A DNA stretch of 64,000 bases from Massilia sp. Se16.2.3 (GTDB taxonomy: Bacteria; Pseudomonadota; Gammaproteobacteria; Burkholderiales; Burkholderiaceae_D). Under the pieces are notes generated by a model. That model made no database searches, had not been told where the DNA came from, and saw only the letters and a program-made list of their open reading frames with translations. Location: assembly GCF_014171595.1 (NCBI RefSeq), contig NZ_CP050451.1, positions 4,402,001 through 4,466,000 on the forward strand. The letters run 5' to 3'. Shown piece by piece: positions 27,107 through 37,232 of this stretch (positions within the stretch are counted from its first letter, which is position 1; each line of letters opens with the position of its first letter). The translations under genes and the position numbers were made by a program.

Positions 27107-27823
27107 TTACAGTAATTCGGGTTGGGCGGTCGCCAGGTACATTTCGGCGATGCGCACATCGCCCGGCAAGGTCACCTTCATGTTGCGCGGATGGCCTTCG
27201 ACCAGTTGCGGCGACAGGCCGAGCGCCTCCACGGCGGAGGCGTCGTCGGTGACCTGGCGCGGGTCGCGCGCCGCATTGCTCACAAAGTCAAGGGCGTCGC
27301 GCAGCAGCTTGTAGCGGAACATCTGCGGCGTCTGCGCCAGCCACATCCCTTCGCGCGAGACGGTGCCGACTTCGCCGGCGATGCTGCGCTTGACGGTGTC
27401 GACCACCGGCAGCGCGAGCAGGCCGCCGACCGGGTGTTCGCCCGTGTTGGTGATCAGCTTCTCGATCAGCGCTTCGTCCAGTCCCGGGCGCGCGGCGTCG
27501 TGCACCAGCACCCAGTCGTTCTCGCGCAGGGTGCCAGCCAGGGCCGCGAGGGCGTTGCGGACAGTCTCCATGCGGGTGGCGCCGCCGCAGCGCAGCACGG
27601 TCACGCCATGGCTGGGCACGACACTGTCGATGACCGGGTCGTCGGCGCTGACGACGACATAAGTATGGGCGATGAGTTCGCTGAAGAGGAAGGCGTCGAT
27701 GGCGTGGCGCAGCATCGGCTTGCCGCCGATTTTCAAATATTGCTTCGGCCCGCTCGCAGCCATGCGTGCTCCGACGCCGGCTGCGGGAATGAGGGCGAAA
27801 TACCGTGGTGCTTGAGGATTCAT
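27107..27823 (-). CDS. ispD: 2-C-methyl-D-erythritol 4-phosphate cytidylyltransferase
   Basis: A cytidylyltransferase of 238 residues acting two steps before IspF. The N-terminal nucleotide-binding motif is FALIPAAGVGARMAASGPKQY. Later come VLVHDAARPGLD, TVKRS and TQTPQMF-like AQTPQMFRYKLL, all diagnostic of IspD. The start overlaps the stop of the upstream secreted-protein gene by 4 bp (27820-27823), so expression is tied to it. Length is normal for the family. Confidence 0.96.
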   Translation of the reverse strand: MNPQAPRYFALIPAAGVGARMAASGPKQYLKIGGKPMLRHAIDAFLFSELIAHTYVVVSADDPVIDSVVPSHGVTVLRCGGATRMETVRNALAALAGTLRENDWVLVHDAARPGLDEALIEKLITNTGEHPVGGLLALPVVDTVKRSIAGEVGTVSREGMWLAQTPQMFRYKLLRDALDFVSNAARDPRQVTDDASAVEALGLSPQLVEGHPRNMKVTLPGDVRIAEMYLATAQPELL

Positions 27824-28536
27824 GTTTTTGTGCGTGTGCTCTTGTTCGGTTTTGCCGGTCTGATAAGAGACTGTACCTCACCTGCGCAAACTTTGCCGAG
27901 ACGCGCGTATTCAATCGGGGTATCGATTGCCGCCTGTAAACGCTCGACTTTGCCCATTTCCGTCTTGATGAAGGGCATCCAGGTGCTGTCGATTTCGCGC
28001 TGCAACAAATCGCGGGCGCGGCCGGCGGGTGCGTACAGCGGCTTGCCCCCGAAGCGGCGGGTCAGCGCGTCGCCGACCGTCTTTTCAGCGCTGGGCAGGA
28101 AGCGCAGGTAGGTGTCGAGGTGGCGCATCTCGTGCGCCAGGATTTCGCGGTAGGCGCAGCTGCCCGGCGCGAACTCGCGCCCGACGTAGATGACGATCTG
28201 GGGGTAGACCAGCTTGACATCGAGCTGGGGCATGACGCATTCGTAGCCGCTCAGCGGGTCGCGCAGCATGCGCCCGCGGATGCCGATGTTCACGCGCGAC
28301 TCGGTGCGCGTCAGGCCCAGCACATAGCTGCCGGGCGCACGGTCGCCCTTCAGGCGGGAAAGGCCATGGAAGGAATAGCTGTTGTCGACGCGGTAGCCGT
28401 TTTGCTGCGAGGACAGTGCGGCCACGCCGGTGCCGATGCTGTCCTCGCAGCGCGCCTGGAAGGCGGTGCGTGCCTGTGCGCCCGTGGCCGCCATCATGCA
28501 GGCCAGCGCGCAGGCCGACACCCGCACGGCTTTCAT
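27820..28536 (-). CDS. Secreted protein with HExxH-like motif (HEMRH)
   Basis: A protein of 238 residues with a signal peptide (MKAVRVSACALACMMAATGAQA). Near residue 134 it carries EILAHEMRHLDTY, an HExxH-type zinc site as in DUF922-like putative metallopeptidases. Around it are beta-rich segments (YVLGLTRTESRVNIGIRGRM, DVKLVYPQIVIYVGREF). It lies 2 bp after the Nudix gene and overlaps ispD, so it is embedded in a housekeeping transcript. Whether it cleaves protein is unknown; the third zinc ligand is not obvious. Confidence 0.7.
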   Translation of the reverse strand: MKAVRVSACALACMMAATGAQARTAFQARCEDSIGTGVAALSSQQNGYRVDNSYSFHGLSRLKGDRAPGSYVLGLTRTESRVNIGIRGRMLRDPLSGYECVMPQLDVKLVYPQIVIYVGREFAPGSCAYREILAHEMRHLDTYLRFLPSAEKTVGDALTRRFGGKPLYAPAGRARDLLQREIDSTWMPFIKTEMGKVERLQAAIDTPIEYARLGKVCAGEVQSLIRPAKPNKSTRTKT

Positions 28537-28538
28537 TC

Positions 28539-29096
28539 TCAGGCGGGCGACCAGGTCCCGCCCGTGATCTTGTCGAGCCAGAAGGCGCCGATGATGGTTT
28601 TCACGTCGGTAATCTCGCCGCGCTTGACCATGTCCAGCAGCTCGGGGACGGTGACGGTGAAGGTTTCGAGGAATTCGCCCTCGTCGAGCTTGGGCGTGCC
28701 CGCCGTCAGGCCGCGCGCGAGGAAGATTTCCAGGTGCTCGTCCGAGTAGGCAATCGCGTTGTGGATGGTGCAGACGAAATCCCAGCGGCTGGCGCTGTAG
28801 CCGGTTTCTTCTTCCAGCTCGCGTTTGGCGCAGGCGAGGTGTTCCTCGCCCGGATCGATCTTCCCGGCCGGGAACTCGATGAAGACGCGGTCGTTCGGAT
28901 AGCGGAACTGGCGCTCGAGCAGCACGCGGCCGTCGTCGAAGAGCGGCAGGATCACGACGGCACCCGGATGGCGGATGTATTCGCGGTGGGTGATTTTGCC
29001 GTCAGGCAGCTGGATGCGGTCGCGCGAGACTTTCAAGAACTTGCCGTCATAGGCAACCTCGCCGTCCAGGCGGATTTCCTTCAGATTCGAATCCAT
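28539..29096 (-). CDS. Nudix hydrolase, ADP-ribose pyrophosphatase type
   Basis: A protein of 185 residues. The Nudix box is complete: GKIDPGEEHLACAKRELEEE followed by TGY, preceded by VVILPLFDDGRVLLERQFRY. The approach sequence and FPAGKIDPGE are typical of ADP-ribose diphosphatases of the NudF type, which hydrolyse ADP-ribose to AMP and ribose phosphate. It lies 32 bp after the DUF2818 gene. Its place in a complex I operon, whose product handles NADH, fits a role in clearing NAD breakdown products, which is inference. Confidence 0.9.
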   Translation of the reverse strand: MDSNLKEIRLDGEVAYDGKFLKVSRDRIQLPDGKITHREYIRHPGAVVILPLFDDGRVLLERQFRYPNDRVFIEFPAGKIDPGEEHLACAKRELEEETGYSASRWDFVCTIHNAIAYSDEHLEIFLARGLTAGTPKLDEGEFLETFTVTVPELLDMVKRGEITDVKTIIGAFWLDKITGGTWSPA

Positions 29097-29128
29097 TCGA
29101 CTCCTGGGTAAAGCGTTGATCGGAACAA

Positions 29129-29449
29129 TCAGTGGCGCTTACGCAGGTATTGGAAAACGAAGCCCGGAAACGCCAGCACGACGAACAGGCAGCTTGTCAC
29201 CGCATAGAACTCCCAGCGCTGGGCAAACACGTTGCCGATGCGGGATTCGAGCAGCCAGGCCAGTGCGCCGACGAGGAAGTATAGAACAAGGAGCTCGAGC
29301 AGGCGCGCGAGGAAAGGTTTCGTGCGCTCCTGCCCGGTCTGCGCTGGCTTCAGGTGAATGAAGCCGAACACGCGCTCGCTTGCGAACGGCAGGTTCGCCG
29401 CCGCGAGCGCGACGGCGATGACCAGCCAGCTGGCAAGCGAGAGATCCAC
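29129..29449 (-). CDS. DUF2818 family membrane protein
   Basis: A protein of 106 residues with about three membrane helices (LASWLVIAVALAAANLPFAS, LLELLVLYFLVGALAWLLES, FYAVTSCLFVVLAFPGFVF). The sequence and its position 3 bp after nuoN match the DUF2818 family, found at this spot in many betaproteobacteria. The function is unknown. Constant linkage to nuoN suggests a role in complex I assembly or stability. Confidence 0.88.
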   Translation of the reverse strand: MDLSLASWLVIAVALAAANLPFASERVFGFIHLKPAQTGQERTKPFLARLLELLVLYFLVGALAWLLESRIGNVFAQRWEFYAVTSCLFVVLAFPGFVFQYLRKRH

Positions 29450-29452
29450 CGC

Positions 29453-30958
29453 TTACGAAGCCAGCGTCAGCTTGATCGCCTGCAGGCAGGCGCCGAGCAG
29501 CGCGCCCGGGACCAGGCCCAGCACGACGATCATGATGCCGTTGATCGACAGCGCCACGCGCATGTCGGTCGGCGCATGGATCGGGCTCGTATCCGCCGCT
29601 TCGTCGAACCACATCGTCTTGACGACGCGCAGGTAGTAGAAGGCGCCGATCAGCGAGAACAGCACGGCCACCACGGCCAGCCAGACCATGCCGGTGTTGG
29701 CGACGGCCTGCAGCACGGCCCACTTGGCCATGAAGCCCATCATCGGCGGCACGCCTGCCAGCGAGAACATCAATACCGTCATCACGACCGCGAACCACGG
29801 TGCGCGGCGGCCCAGGCCCTTGAAGTCGGCGATCTGCTCGGCTTCGAAGCCCGAACGCGCCAGCATCATGATCATGCCGAAGCTGCCCAGGGTGGTGAGC
29901 ACGTAGGTGATCGACGCGTACATGGCCGACGAATACGCCGCCGGCATGTTGCTGGTGTCGGTGCCGACCACGCCGGCCATCATGCCCAGCAGGACAAAGC
30001 CCATCTGGGCGATGGTCGAATAGGCCAGCATGCGCTTGAGGTTGGTCTGGGCGATCGCGGTCAGGTTGCCGATCGCCAGCGACAGCACGGCCAGCACCAT
30101 CAGCATCTGCTGCCAGTCCTTGGCCATGCCGGGCATCGCTTCGACCAGCAGGCGCATGACGATGGCGAAGGCCGCCAGCTTCGGCGCGCCACCCAGCAGC
30201 AGGGTCACGGCCGTCGGCGAACCCTGGTAGACGTCCGGCGCCCACATGTGGAAGGGTGCGGCACCCAGCTTGAAGGCGATACCGGCGACGAGGAAGACCA
30301 GGCCGAAGGTGAGGATGGTGTCGTTCGCGCCAAGGGTGGCCGCGCGGGCGGCGATCTCCGGGATGTTCAGCGCGCCGGTGGCGCCGTAGATCATCGAGAT
30401 ACCGTAGAGCATGAAGCCCGAAGCCAGCGAACCGAGGATGAAGTACTTCATCGCCGCTTCGGTCGAGACCGCGTGGTCGCGGCGCAGGGCTACCAGGGCA
30501 TACAGCGAGAGCGACATCAGTTCCAGGCCCAGGTAGACCGACAGCGTGCTGTTACCCGAGATCATGATCATCTGGCCGAGCGTGGCCAGCAGTGCGATCA
30601 CATAGAACTCGCCGCCCAGGTTACCGGACAGCATGCCCCGCTCACCGGCGTACTGGCGCGAATACACCAGCGTCAGGCCGACGGCCAGGTAGGTGAACAG
30701 CTTGAGCAGGTTCGACATCGGGTCCGACACGTACATGCCATTGAAGGTGTACACGGTCGCGCCCGAGGTGAAGTCGGCCATGGTGATGACCGCGCAGCCG
30801 ACCAGGGTCAGCAGCGACAGGTAATAGGTGACGTTGCGGCGCGCCCCCTTCAGGTACATGTCGATCAACAGGATCGCGGAAGTCGCGATCAGCAGGAAGA
30901 TTTCGGCGTACACCGGCACCAGGTTGGTGTCGACGGCCGGTAGCAAAGTGTTGTTCAT
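29453..30958 (-). CDS. nuoN: NADH-quinone oxidoreductase subunit N
   Basis: An antiporter-like membrane subunit of complex I, 501 residues with about 14 helices, translocating protons across the inner membrane. The conserved block [15 protein letters not shown] and the lysine-bearing region [20 protein letters not shown] are present, as is [20 protein letters not shown]. It lies 15 bp after nuoM. Length matches betaproteobacterial NuoN. Confidence 0.97.
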   Translation of the reverse strand: MNNTLLPAVDTNLVPVYAEIFLLIATSAILLIDMYLKGARRNVTYYLSLLTLVGCAVITMADFTSGATVYTFNGMYVSDPMSNLLKLFTYLAVGLTLVYSRQYAGERGMLSGNLGGEFYVIALLATLGQMIMISGNSTLSVYLGLELMSLSLYALVALRRDHAVSTEAAMKYFILGSLASGFMLYGISMIYGATGALNIPEIAARAATLGANDTILTFGLVFLVAGIAFKLGAAPFHMWAPDVYQGSPTAVTLLLGGAPKLAAFAIVMRLLVEAMPGMAKDWQQMLMVLAVLSLAIGNLTAIAQTNLKRMLAYSTIAQMGFVLLGMMAGVVGTDTSNMPAAYSSAMYASITYVLTTLGSFGMIMMLARSGFEAEQIADFKGLGRRAPWFAVVMTVLMFSLAGVPPMMGFMAKWAVLQAVANTGMVWLAVVAVLFSLIGAFYYLRVVKTMWFDEAADTSPIHAPTDMRVALSINGIMIVVLGLVPGALLGACLQAIKLTLAS

Positions 30959-30973
30959 GGCGTCTATTTCAAA

Positions 30974-32473
30974 TTATTGAGGCAGCTGCGGCAGCTTGCT
31001 GACGGACACGTGTTGCAGCAGGTCGGCCACCGAGGTCTGCAGCGTCTCGGCGATTGGCGCCGGGTACAGGCCCATGTACAGGGTGGCAATCGCCAGCACG
31101 GCCAGGATCGCGAACTCGCGGCGGTTCAGGTCGACCAGTTCGGCAACGTGCTTGTTACCGATCGGACCGAACACGACACGCTTGACCATCCACAGCGAGT
31201 AGGCGGCGCCCAGGATCAGGGCGGTACCGGCTGCCAGGCCGGTCCAGAAGTTGAACTGCACGGCGCCCAGGATGACCATGAACTCGCCGATGAAGCCGGA
31301 AGTGGCCGGCAGGCCGGCATTGGCCATCGAGAACAGCACGGCAAAGGCGGCGAACTTCGGCATCGTGTTGACGACGCCGCCGTAGTCGGCGATTTCACGC
31401 GAGTGCATGCGGTCGTACAGCACGCCGATGCAGAGGAACATCGCGCCCGACACGAAGCCGTGCGAGATCGACTGCATCAGGCCGCCCTGCACGCCCATCT
31501 CGTTGAAGATGAAGAAACCCAGGGTAACAAAACCCATGTGGGCGATCGACGAATAGGCCACCAGCTTCTTCATGTCCTTCTGGACCAGGGCCACGAGGCC
31601 GATGTAGATCACGGCGATCAAGGAGAGCACGATGACGACCGGCGCCAGGTAGTGCGAGGCGTCCGGGGCGATCGGCAGCGAGAACCGCAGGAAACCGTAG
31701 GCACCGAGTTTCAGCATGATCGCGGCCAGCACGACGGAGCCGCCGGTCGGCGCTTCCACGTGGGCATCCGGCAGCCAGGTGTGCACCGGCCACATCGGCA
31801 CTTTCACGGCGAAGGCCATGAAGAAGGCGATGAAGATCAGGATCTGTTCCTTCATGCCCAGCGGCTGGACGTGCCATTGCTGGATGTCGAAGGTGCCCGA
31901 CACGTTGTACAGGTAGATGATCGCGATCAGGGTCAGCAGCGAGCCGAAGAACGTGTACAGGAAGAACTTGAATGCCGCATACACGCGGTTCGGGCCACCG
32001 AAGACGCCGATGATGATGAACATCGGGATCAGGGTCGCTTCGAAGAAGAAGTAGAACAGCACGCCGTCGAGCGCGGCGAACACGCCGATCATCAGGCCCG
32101 ACAGCAGCAGGAAGGAACCCATGTACTGCGCGACGCGGTCCTGGATGACTTCCCAGGCGGCCAGCACGACGATGACCGTAATAAAAGCGGTCAGCGGCAC
32201 GAACCACAGCGACAGGCCATCGACGCCGAGGCGGTAGAAGATGTTGAAACGCTCGATCCACGGCGCGGTTTCGGCGAACTGCATGCCGTGGGCCGCGCTG
32301 TCGAAGTTCATGATCAGCGGAATCGTCGGCAGCAGGCTGACGACGGCGCCAAACAGCGACAGCATGCGGACAAAACCCGCATTCCTGTCGCGGCCGACGG
32401 CGAGCACGAGCACGCCGAAGAGGATCGGGAGCCAGATCGCCAGGCTCAGGTAAGGAATAGTTGACTGCATCAT
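30974..32473 (-). CDS. nuoM: NADH-quinone oxidoreductase subunit M
   Basis: A proton-pumping membrane subunit of 499 residues. Family landmarks are FYRLGVDGLSLWFVPLTAF near residue 85, FFEATLIPMFIIIGVFGG, VKVPMWPVHTWLPDAHVEAP, and MKKLVAYSSIAHMGFVTLG. It is related to Mrp antiporters and lies between NuoL and NuoN in the membrane arm. The gene is 22 bp after nuoL. Confidence 0.97.
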   Translation of the reverse strand: MMQSTIPYLSLAIWLPILFGVLVLAVGRDRNAGFVRMLSLFGAVVSLLPTIPLIMNFDSAAHGMQFAETAPWIERFNIFYRLGVDGLSLWFVPLTAFITVIVVLAAWEVIQDRVAQYMGSFLLLSGLMIGVFAALDGVLFYFFFEATLIPMFIIIGVFGGPNRVYAAFKFFLYTFFGSLLTLIAIIYLYNVSGTFDIQQWHVQPLGMKEQILIFIAFFMAFAVKVPMWPVHTWLPDAHVEAPTGGSVVLAAIMLKLGAYGFLRFSLPIAPDASHYLAPVVIVLSLIAVIYIGLVALVQKDMKKLVAYSSIAHMGFVTLGFFIFNEMGVQGGLMQSISHGFVSGAMFLCIGVLYDRMHSREIADYGGVVNTMPKFAAFAVLFSMANAGLPATSGFIGEFMVILGAVQFNFWTGLAAGTALILGAAYSLWMVKRVVFGPIGNKHVAELVDLNRREFAILAVLAIATLYMGLYPAPIAETLQTSVADLLQHVSVSKLPQLPQ

Positions 32474-32495
32474 TTGTCTTTTTCTTTGCCTGTGA

Positions 32496-34619
32496 TTAGC
32501 GCCAGAACGGGAAGAAGTACAGCAGGGTCGCCATGACGCCCACGATCATCACGAACGCGTAGTGATAGATGTAACCGGTCTGGAAAGTACGGGTCAGCAG
32601 CGAGAACCAGCCGACCACCTTGGCGCTGCCGTTGACCAGCAGGCCGTCGATCAGCGCACGGTCGCCCACCTTCCACAGGCCGCCACCGAGGGCGCGCGCG
32701 CCGCCGGCGAACACCGCCTGGTTGAACTTGTCCATGTAGTACTTGTTGTCCAGCAGGGTGTGCAGGAACTTGAAGTGGCGGTAGAACCAGGCCGGAATCG
32801 ACGGTTTCAGCATGTAGCAGACGTAGGCGCAGATCACGCCGAGCGCTGCCAGGCCGAACGGCAGGGTCAGGAAGCCGTGGGCACCCATGCCGGCCGCGTT
32901 ATGCAGGTGGTGGAATTCTTCGCGCAGCGCTTCCATCGCCGTGTGGTTTTCGCCGACGAAGATCACGTTCTTGAAGAACTCGCCATGCAGCATCGGCTCG
33001 ATGGTGAAGTAGCCGATCAGCACCGACGGGATCGCCAGCAGAACCAGCGGCAGGGTCACGACCCATGGCGACTCGTGCGGCTTCTGGCCAGGTGCCAGGC
33101 CGTGGTGGTGGTCACCATGCGAGTCTTCCTCGTGGTGCGCGTCCGAGTCATGGGCAGCCAGCGGGTCGTCGTGCTCGTGGCCGGCAGCGACGGCCTGCTT
33201 GTGGTCATCGTGCGGGTGCGCATCGTGGGCGTGGGCCTGGCCGAAACGCTCTTTCCCGTGGAAGACCAGGAAATACATGCGGAAGGAGTAGAAGGCGGTG
33301 ATGAACACGCCGGCCACGACCGCGAAGTAGGCAAAGCTTGACCCCGGCAGGTTCGACGCGTGCACCGCTTCGATGATCGAATCCTTCGAGTAGAAGCCCG
33401 AGAAGAACGGCGTGCCGATCAGGGCCAGCGAGCCGGCCAGCGAGGTCAGCCAGGTGATCTTCATGTACTTGCGCAGGCCGCCCATGTTGCGCATGTCCTG
33501 GTCGTGGTGCATGCCGATGATGACGGAACCGGCGCCCAGGAACAGCAGTGCCTTGAAGAACGCGTGGGTCATCAGGTGGAAGACGGCGACCGAATAGGCC
33601 GAGGCGCCCAGCGCGACGGTCATGTAGCCCAGCTGCGACAGGGTCGAGTAAGCGACGACGCGCTTGATGTCGTTCTGGATGATGCCGAGGAAGCCCATGA
33701 ACAGCGCGGTAATCGCACCGATGACCATGACGAAGGACAGCGCGGTGTCCGACAGTTCGAACAGCGGCGACATGCGCGACACCATGAAGATGCCGGCGGT
33801 AACCATGGTCGCGGCGTGGATCAGTGCCGAGATCGGGGTCGGGCCTTCCATCGAGTCAGGCAGCCAGACGTGCAGCGGGAACTGCGCCGACTTGCCCATC
33901 GCGCCGATGAACAGGCAGATGCAGGCGGCGGTCAGCAGCGGCCAGCCGATGCCCGGCACCGTCATGCCGACCAGCTTGTCAGCTTGCGCAAAGGTTTCGC
34001 CGTAGTGCATGGTGCCGGATGCGGCCAGCAGCAGGCCGATGCCGAGGATGAAGCCGAAGTCGCCGACGCGGTTGACCAGGAAGGCCTTCATGTTGGCGAA
34101 GATCGCGGTCGGACGGGTGTACCAGAAGCCGATCAGGAGATACGACACCAGGCCCACCGCCTCCCAGCCGAAGAACAGCTGCAGGAAGTTGTTCGACATG
34201 ACCAGCATCAGCATCGAGAAGGTGAACAGCGAGATGTACGAGAAGAAGCGGTTGTAGCCTTCGTCCTCGGCCATGTAGCCGATCGTGTAGATGTGGACCA
34301 TCAGCGACACCGAGGTGACCACGCACATCATCATCGCCGACAGCGCATCGATCTGGAAGCCGACGGCCAGTTTCACCGTGCCGACCTGCATCCAGGTATA
34401 GATGTCTTCGTTGAAGGTGGCGCCGTCCAGGACCTTCATCAGGGTCATGATCGAGATGACCATGGCGATCGCCACGCCGAGAATGGTCGCGGTATGCGAC
34501 ACCTTGCGGCCGACGACGTTACCCAGGAACTTGGTACCGAGCAGGCCGGCAATCGCCGAGCCTGCCAGCGGCGCCAGGGGCACCGCCAGTAAGAGTGAGG
34601 AAGAGAGCTGCTCCGCCAT
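32496..34619 (-). CDS. nuoL: NADH-quinone oxidoreductase subunit L with histidine-rich loop
   Basis: The distal proton-pumping subunit, 707 residues including the long lateral helix. Landmarks are FFGWEAVGLVSYLLIGFWY, KSAQFPLHVWLPDSMEGPTP and IKRVVAYSTLSQLGYMTVAL. Between residues about 460 and 513 a soluble loop contains about 14 histidines among Asp and Glu (AHAHDAHPHDDH, DAHHEEDSHGDHHHG). Such loops occur in related betaproteobacteria and could bind metal, but no role is established. The gene is 37 bp after nuoK. Confidence 0.97.
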   Translation of the reverse strand: MAEQLSSSLLLAVPLAPLAGSAIAGLLGTKFLGNVVGRKVSHTATILGVAIAMVISIMTLMKVLDGATFNEDIYTWMQVGTVKLAVGFQIDALSAMMMCVVTSVSLMVHIYTIGYMAEDEGYNRFFSYISLFTFSMLMLVMSNNFLQLFFGWEAVGLVSYLLIGFWYTRPTAIFANMKAFLVNRVGDFGFILGIGLLLAASGTMHYGETFAQADKLVGMTVPGIGWPLLTAACICLFIGAMGKSAQFPLHVWLPDSMEGPTPISALIHAATMVTAGIFMVSRMSPLFELSDTALSFVMVIGAITALFMGFLGIIQNDIKRVVAYSTLSQLGYMTVALGASAYSVAVFHLMTHAFFKALLFLGAGSVIIGMHHDQDMRNMGGLRKYMKITWLTSLAGSLALIGTPFFSGFYSKDSIIEAVHASNLPGSSFAYFAVVAGVFITAFYSFRMYFLVFHGKERFGQAHAHDAHPHDDHKQAVAAGHEHDDPLAAHDSDAHHEEDSHGDHHHGLAPGQKPHESPWVVTLPLVLLAIPSVLIGYFTIEPMLHGEFFKNVIFVGENHTAMEALREEFHHLHNAAGMGAHGFLTLPFGLAALGVICAYVCYMLKPSIPAWFYRHFKFLHTLLDNKYYMDKFNQAVFAGGARALGGGLWKVGDRALIDGLLVNGSAKVVGWFSLLTRTFQTGYIYHYAFVMIVGVMATLLYFFPFWR

Positions 34620-34656
34620 AATAATCTTTAACCCTTTTTATTTATAGCCGAGACCA

Positions 34657-34965
34657 TCAACCCTTGAGGGTATCGAGGTCTTCCACGTTGATCGTGTCCA
34701 GATTACGGAACAGAACCACCAGGATCGCCAGGCCGATCGCCGATTCGGCGGCCGCGACGGTCAGGATGAAGAACACGAAGATCTGCCCTGCCGCGTCGCC
34801 CAGGTAATGCGAGAAGGCGATGAAGTTCAGGTTCACTGCCAGCAGCATCAGTTCGATGGCCATCAGCAGGATGATGATGTTCTTCCGGTTCAGGAAGATA
34901 CCGACGATCGAGATCGCGAAGAGGATCGCGCCCAGGACCAGGTAGTGTGCGAGCGATAAAGTCAT
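34657..34965 (-). CDS. nuoK: NADH-quinone oxidoreductase subunit K
   Basis: A 102-residue subunit with three membrane helices. The conserved membrane glutamates are visible in [16 protein letters not shown] and in [18 protein letters not shown]. Its ATG overlaps the nuoJ stop by 4 bp. Normal length for the family. Confidence 0.97.
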   Translation of the reverse strand: MTLSLAHYLVLGAILFAISIVGIFLNRKNIIILLMAIELMLLAVNLNFIAFSHYLGDAAGQIFVFFILTVAAAESAIGLAILVVLFRNLDTINVEDLDTLKG

Positions 34966-35612
34966 GGGGTCTCCTTCGTGTCCTGCAGGCTTGATGCGCT
35001 GTTGGCGTCATGGCCGGCTGCGCTCACCGCTGCCATCTTGACGATGCGCAGGCGGTCGTTACGCTTCACGCGCACGGCGGCGCCCGGATCGATCGCCTTG
35101 CTGTCCTTACGCTTGCGCAAGGTCAGTGCAACGGCGGCGATGATGGCCACCAGCAGGATCACGGCGGCGATTTCGAAGCCGTAGATGTACCTGGTGTAGA
35201 TCAGGCGGCCGAGTTCGCGCGTACCGCCGATGTTCAGCGCGGCCGCTTCCGGCGTCTGGGCGAAGTTGCCGTAGCCATTCCACAGCACCAGGGCCATTTC
35301 GATGACGACGATGGCGCCGATCAGGAGGGCCATCGGCAGGTAGCCGAGGAAGCCTTCGCGCATGCGGTCGACGTTAATGTCGAGCATCATGACGACGAAG
35401 AGGAACAGCACCATGACGGCGCCGACATAGACCAGCACCAGCACGATGGCGAGGAACTCGGCCTTCAGCAGCAGCCAGATGCCGGCCGCGTTGAAGAACG
35501 CGAGCACCAGGAACAGCGCGGCGTGGACCGGGTTCTTGGCGGTGATGACGCGCAGCGCGGACAGCACCATGATGGCCGCGAAGACGTAGAACAATCCAGT
35601 TGTAAATTCCAT
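34962..35612 (-). CDS. nuoJ: NADH-quinone oxidoreductase subunit J
   Basis: A membrane subunit of 216 residues starting at [20 protein letters not shown]. The frame stays open upstream into nuoI, but that part reads as the antisense-like shadow of nuoI, so 35612 is the start. The conserved third helix ([19 protein letters not shown]) is present. The C-terminal 45 residues are charged and soluble, longer than in E. coli. It follows nuoI by 32 bp and overlaps nuoK. Confidence 0.95.
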   Translation of the reverse strand: MEFTTGLFYVFAAIMVLSALRVITAKNPVHAALFLVLAFFNAAGIWLLLKAEFLAIVLVLVYVGAVMVLFLFVVMMLDINVDRMREGFLGYLPMALLIGAIVVIEMALVLWNGYGNFAQTPEAAALNIGGTRELGRLIYTRYIYGFEIAAVILLVAIIAAVALTLRKRKDSKAIDPGAAVRVKRNDRLRIVKMAAVSAAGHDANSASSLQDTKETP

Positions 35613-35644
35613 GACTGACAGGGACCTTTTCTTGTTATTGCCGA

Positions 35645-36133
35645 TTACCGGTACTTCGCATCGGCCGCACGGGCGGCGGCGATGTCGGCTTCGTAGCGGT
35701 CGCCCACGGCCAGCAGCATCTCTTTCGTGTAGTAGAGATCGCCACGCTTTTCGCCGTGGTATTCCAGCACGTGGGTCTCGACGATCGAGTCGACCGGGCA
35801 CGACTCTTCGCAGAAGCCGCAGAAGATGCACTTGGTCAGGTCGATGTCATAGCGCGTGGTGCGGCGGGTGCCGTCCTCGCGCTGCGCCGACTCGATCGTG
35901 ATGGCCATGGCCGGGCACACCGCTTCGCACAGCTTGCAGGCGATGCAGCGCTCTTCCCCGTTCGGGTAGCGGCGCAGCGCGTGCAGGCCGCGGAAACGGT
36001 TGGAGATCGGCGTCTTCTCTTCCGGATACTGCACCGTGATCTTGCGCGACAGCGCATAGCGGCCCGTCAGCGCCAGCCCCTTGAACAGCTCGGTCAGCAT
36101 CAGGCTGCCGAGGATTTCCTTGATTCGGTTCAT
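35645..36133 (-). CDS. nuoI: NADH-quinone oxidoreductase subunit I
   Basis: A peripheral-arm ferredoxin-like subunit of 162 residues carrying clusters N6a and N6b. Two CxxCxxCxxxCP motifs are seen: [13 protein letters not shown] and [13 protein letters not shown]. It passes electrons from NuoG to NuoB. It follows nuoH by 13 bp. Confidence 0.98.
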   Translation of the reverse strand: MNRIKEILGSLMLTELFKGLALTGRYALSRKITVQYPEEKTPISNRFRGLHALRRYPNGEERCIACKLCEAVCPAMAITIESAQREDGTRRTTRYDIDLTKCIFCGFCEESCPVDSIVETHVLEYHGEKRGDLYYTKEMLLAVGDRYEADIAAARAADAKYR

Positions 36134-36146
36134 TGAATGCGCTTCC

Positions 36147-37232
36147 TTACTTCCAAATATTCCAGGACGTCTGCATGACGCCAGCGACGAGCACCAGCCA
36201 GACCAGGGTCACCGGGATGAAGACTTTCCAGCCCAGGCGCATGATCTGGTCATAGCGGTAACGCGGGAAGGTGCCGCGGACCCAGATCATCAGCGAAACG
36301 AGCAGGAACATCTTCAGGAACAGCCAGAAGAAGCCGCCGAATGCGCCGCCGAATTCCAGGAAGGAGAACGGTGCGTGCCAGCCGCCGAGGAACATGATCG
36401 ATGCCAGGGTGGAGATCAGGATCATGTTGGCGTATTCGGCCAGCATGAACATCGCGTAGGACATGCCCGAGTATTCCACCATGTGGCCGGCGACGATTTC
36501 CGACTCGCCTTCCACCACGTCGAAGGGGTGGCGGTTGCATTCCGCCAGGCCCGAGATGAAGTAGATCGCGAACAGCGGCAGCAATGGCAGCCAGTTCCAC
36601 GAGAACAGGTTCAGGCCATGGCTGGCAGCCATGCCGACGGCCTGGCCGGCGACGATGTCCGAGAAGTTCAGCGAACCCGACACCATCAGCACGACGACCA
36701 TCACGAAGCCCATCGGGATTTCATACGAAATCATCTGGGCCGAGGCGCGCATTGCGCCCATGAAGGCGTACTTCGAGTTCGAGGACCAGCCGGCGATGAT
36801 GATGCCGTACACCTCGATCGAGGTGATCGCCAGCAGCAGCAGCAAACCGGCGTTGACGTTGGCCAGCGCCGCACCCGGGCCGAAAGGCACGACCGACCAG
36901 GCGGCCAGTGCCGGCATGATCGTCATGATCGGGCCCAGCACGAAGAGCTTGGTGGTGGCTTTCGCCGGGATCACGATCTCTTTCAGCAGCAGCTTGAGCG
37001 CGTCGGCGATCGGCTGCAGCAGGCCGGCCGGACCCACGCGGTTCGGGCCGACGCGGATCTGGATCCAGCCGATGAGTTTACGTTCCCACAGGGTGGCGTA
37101 GGCGACCAGGCCCATCAGCGGCAGAAGCACGCACAGGATCTTGATCACGGTCCAGATGACTGGCCAGACCGGCGCGATCGGGCTGGACGCGCCGAACTCG
37201 TAGAAACTATCGATATAACCGGGCGTTGCCAT
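36147..37232 (-). CDS. nuoH: NADH-quinone oxidoreductase subunit H
   Basis: A membrane subunit of 361 residues with eight or nine helices, forming part of the quinone site. Typical segments are [39 protein letters not shown] and [20 protein letters not shown]. Its ATG overlaps the final base of nuoG (37232). Normal length. Confidence 0.98.
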   Translation of the reverse strand: MATPGYIDSFYEFGASSPIAPVWPVIWTVIKILCVLLPLMGLVAYATLWERKLIGWIQIRVGPNRVGPAGLLQPIADALKLLLKEIVIPAKATTKLFVLGPIMTIMPALAAWSVVPFGPGAALANVNAGLLLLLAITSIEVYGIIIAGWSSNSKYAFMGAMRASAQMISYEIPMGFVMVVVLMVSGSLNFSDIVAGQAVGMAASHGLNLFSWNWLPLLPLFAIYFISGLAECNRHPFDVVEGESEIVAGHMVEYSGMSYAMFMLAEYANMILISTLASIMFLGGWHAPFSFLEFGGAFGGFFWLFLKMFLLVSLMIWVRGTFPRYRYDQIMRLGWKVFIPVTLVWLVLVAGVMQTSWNIWK

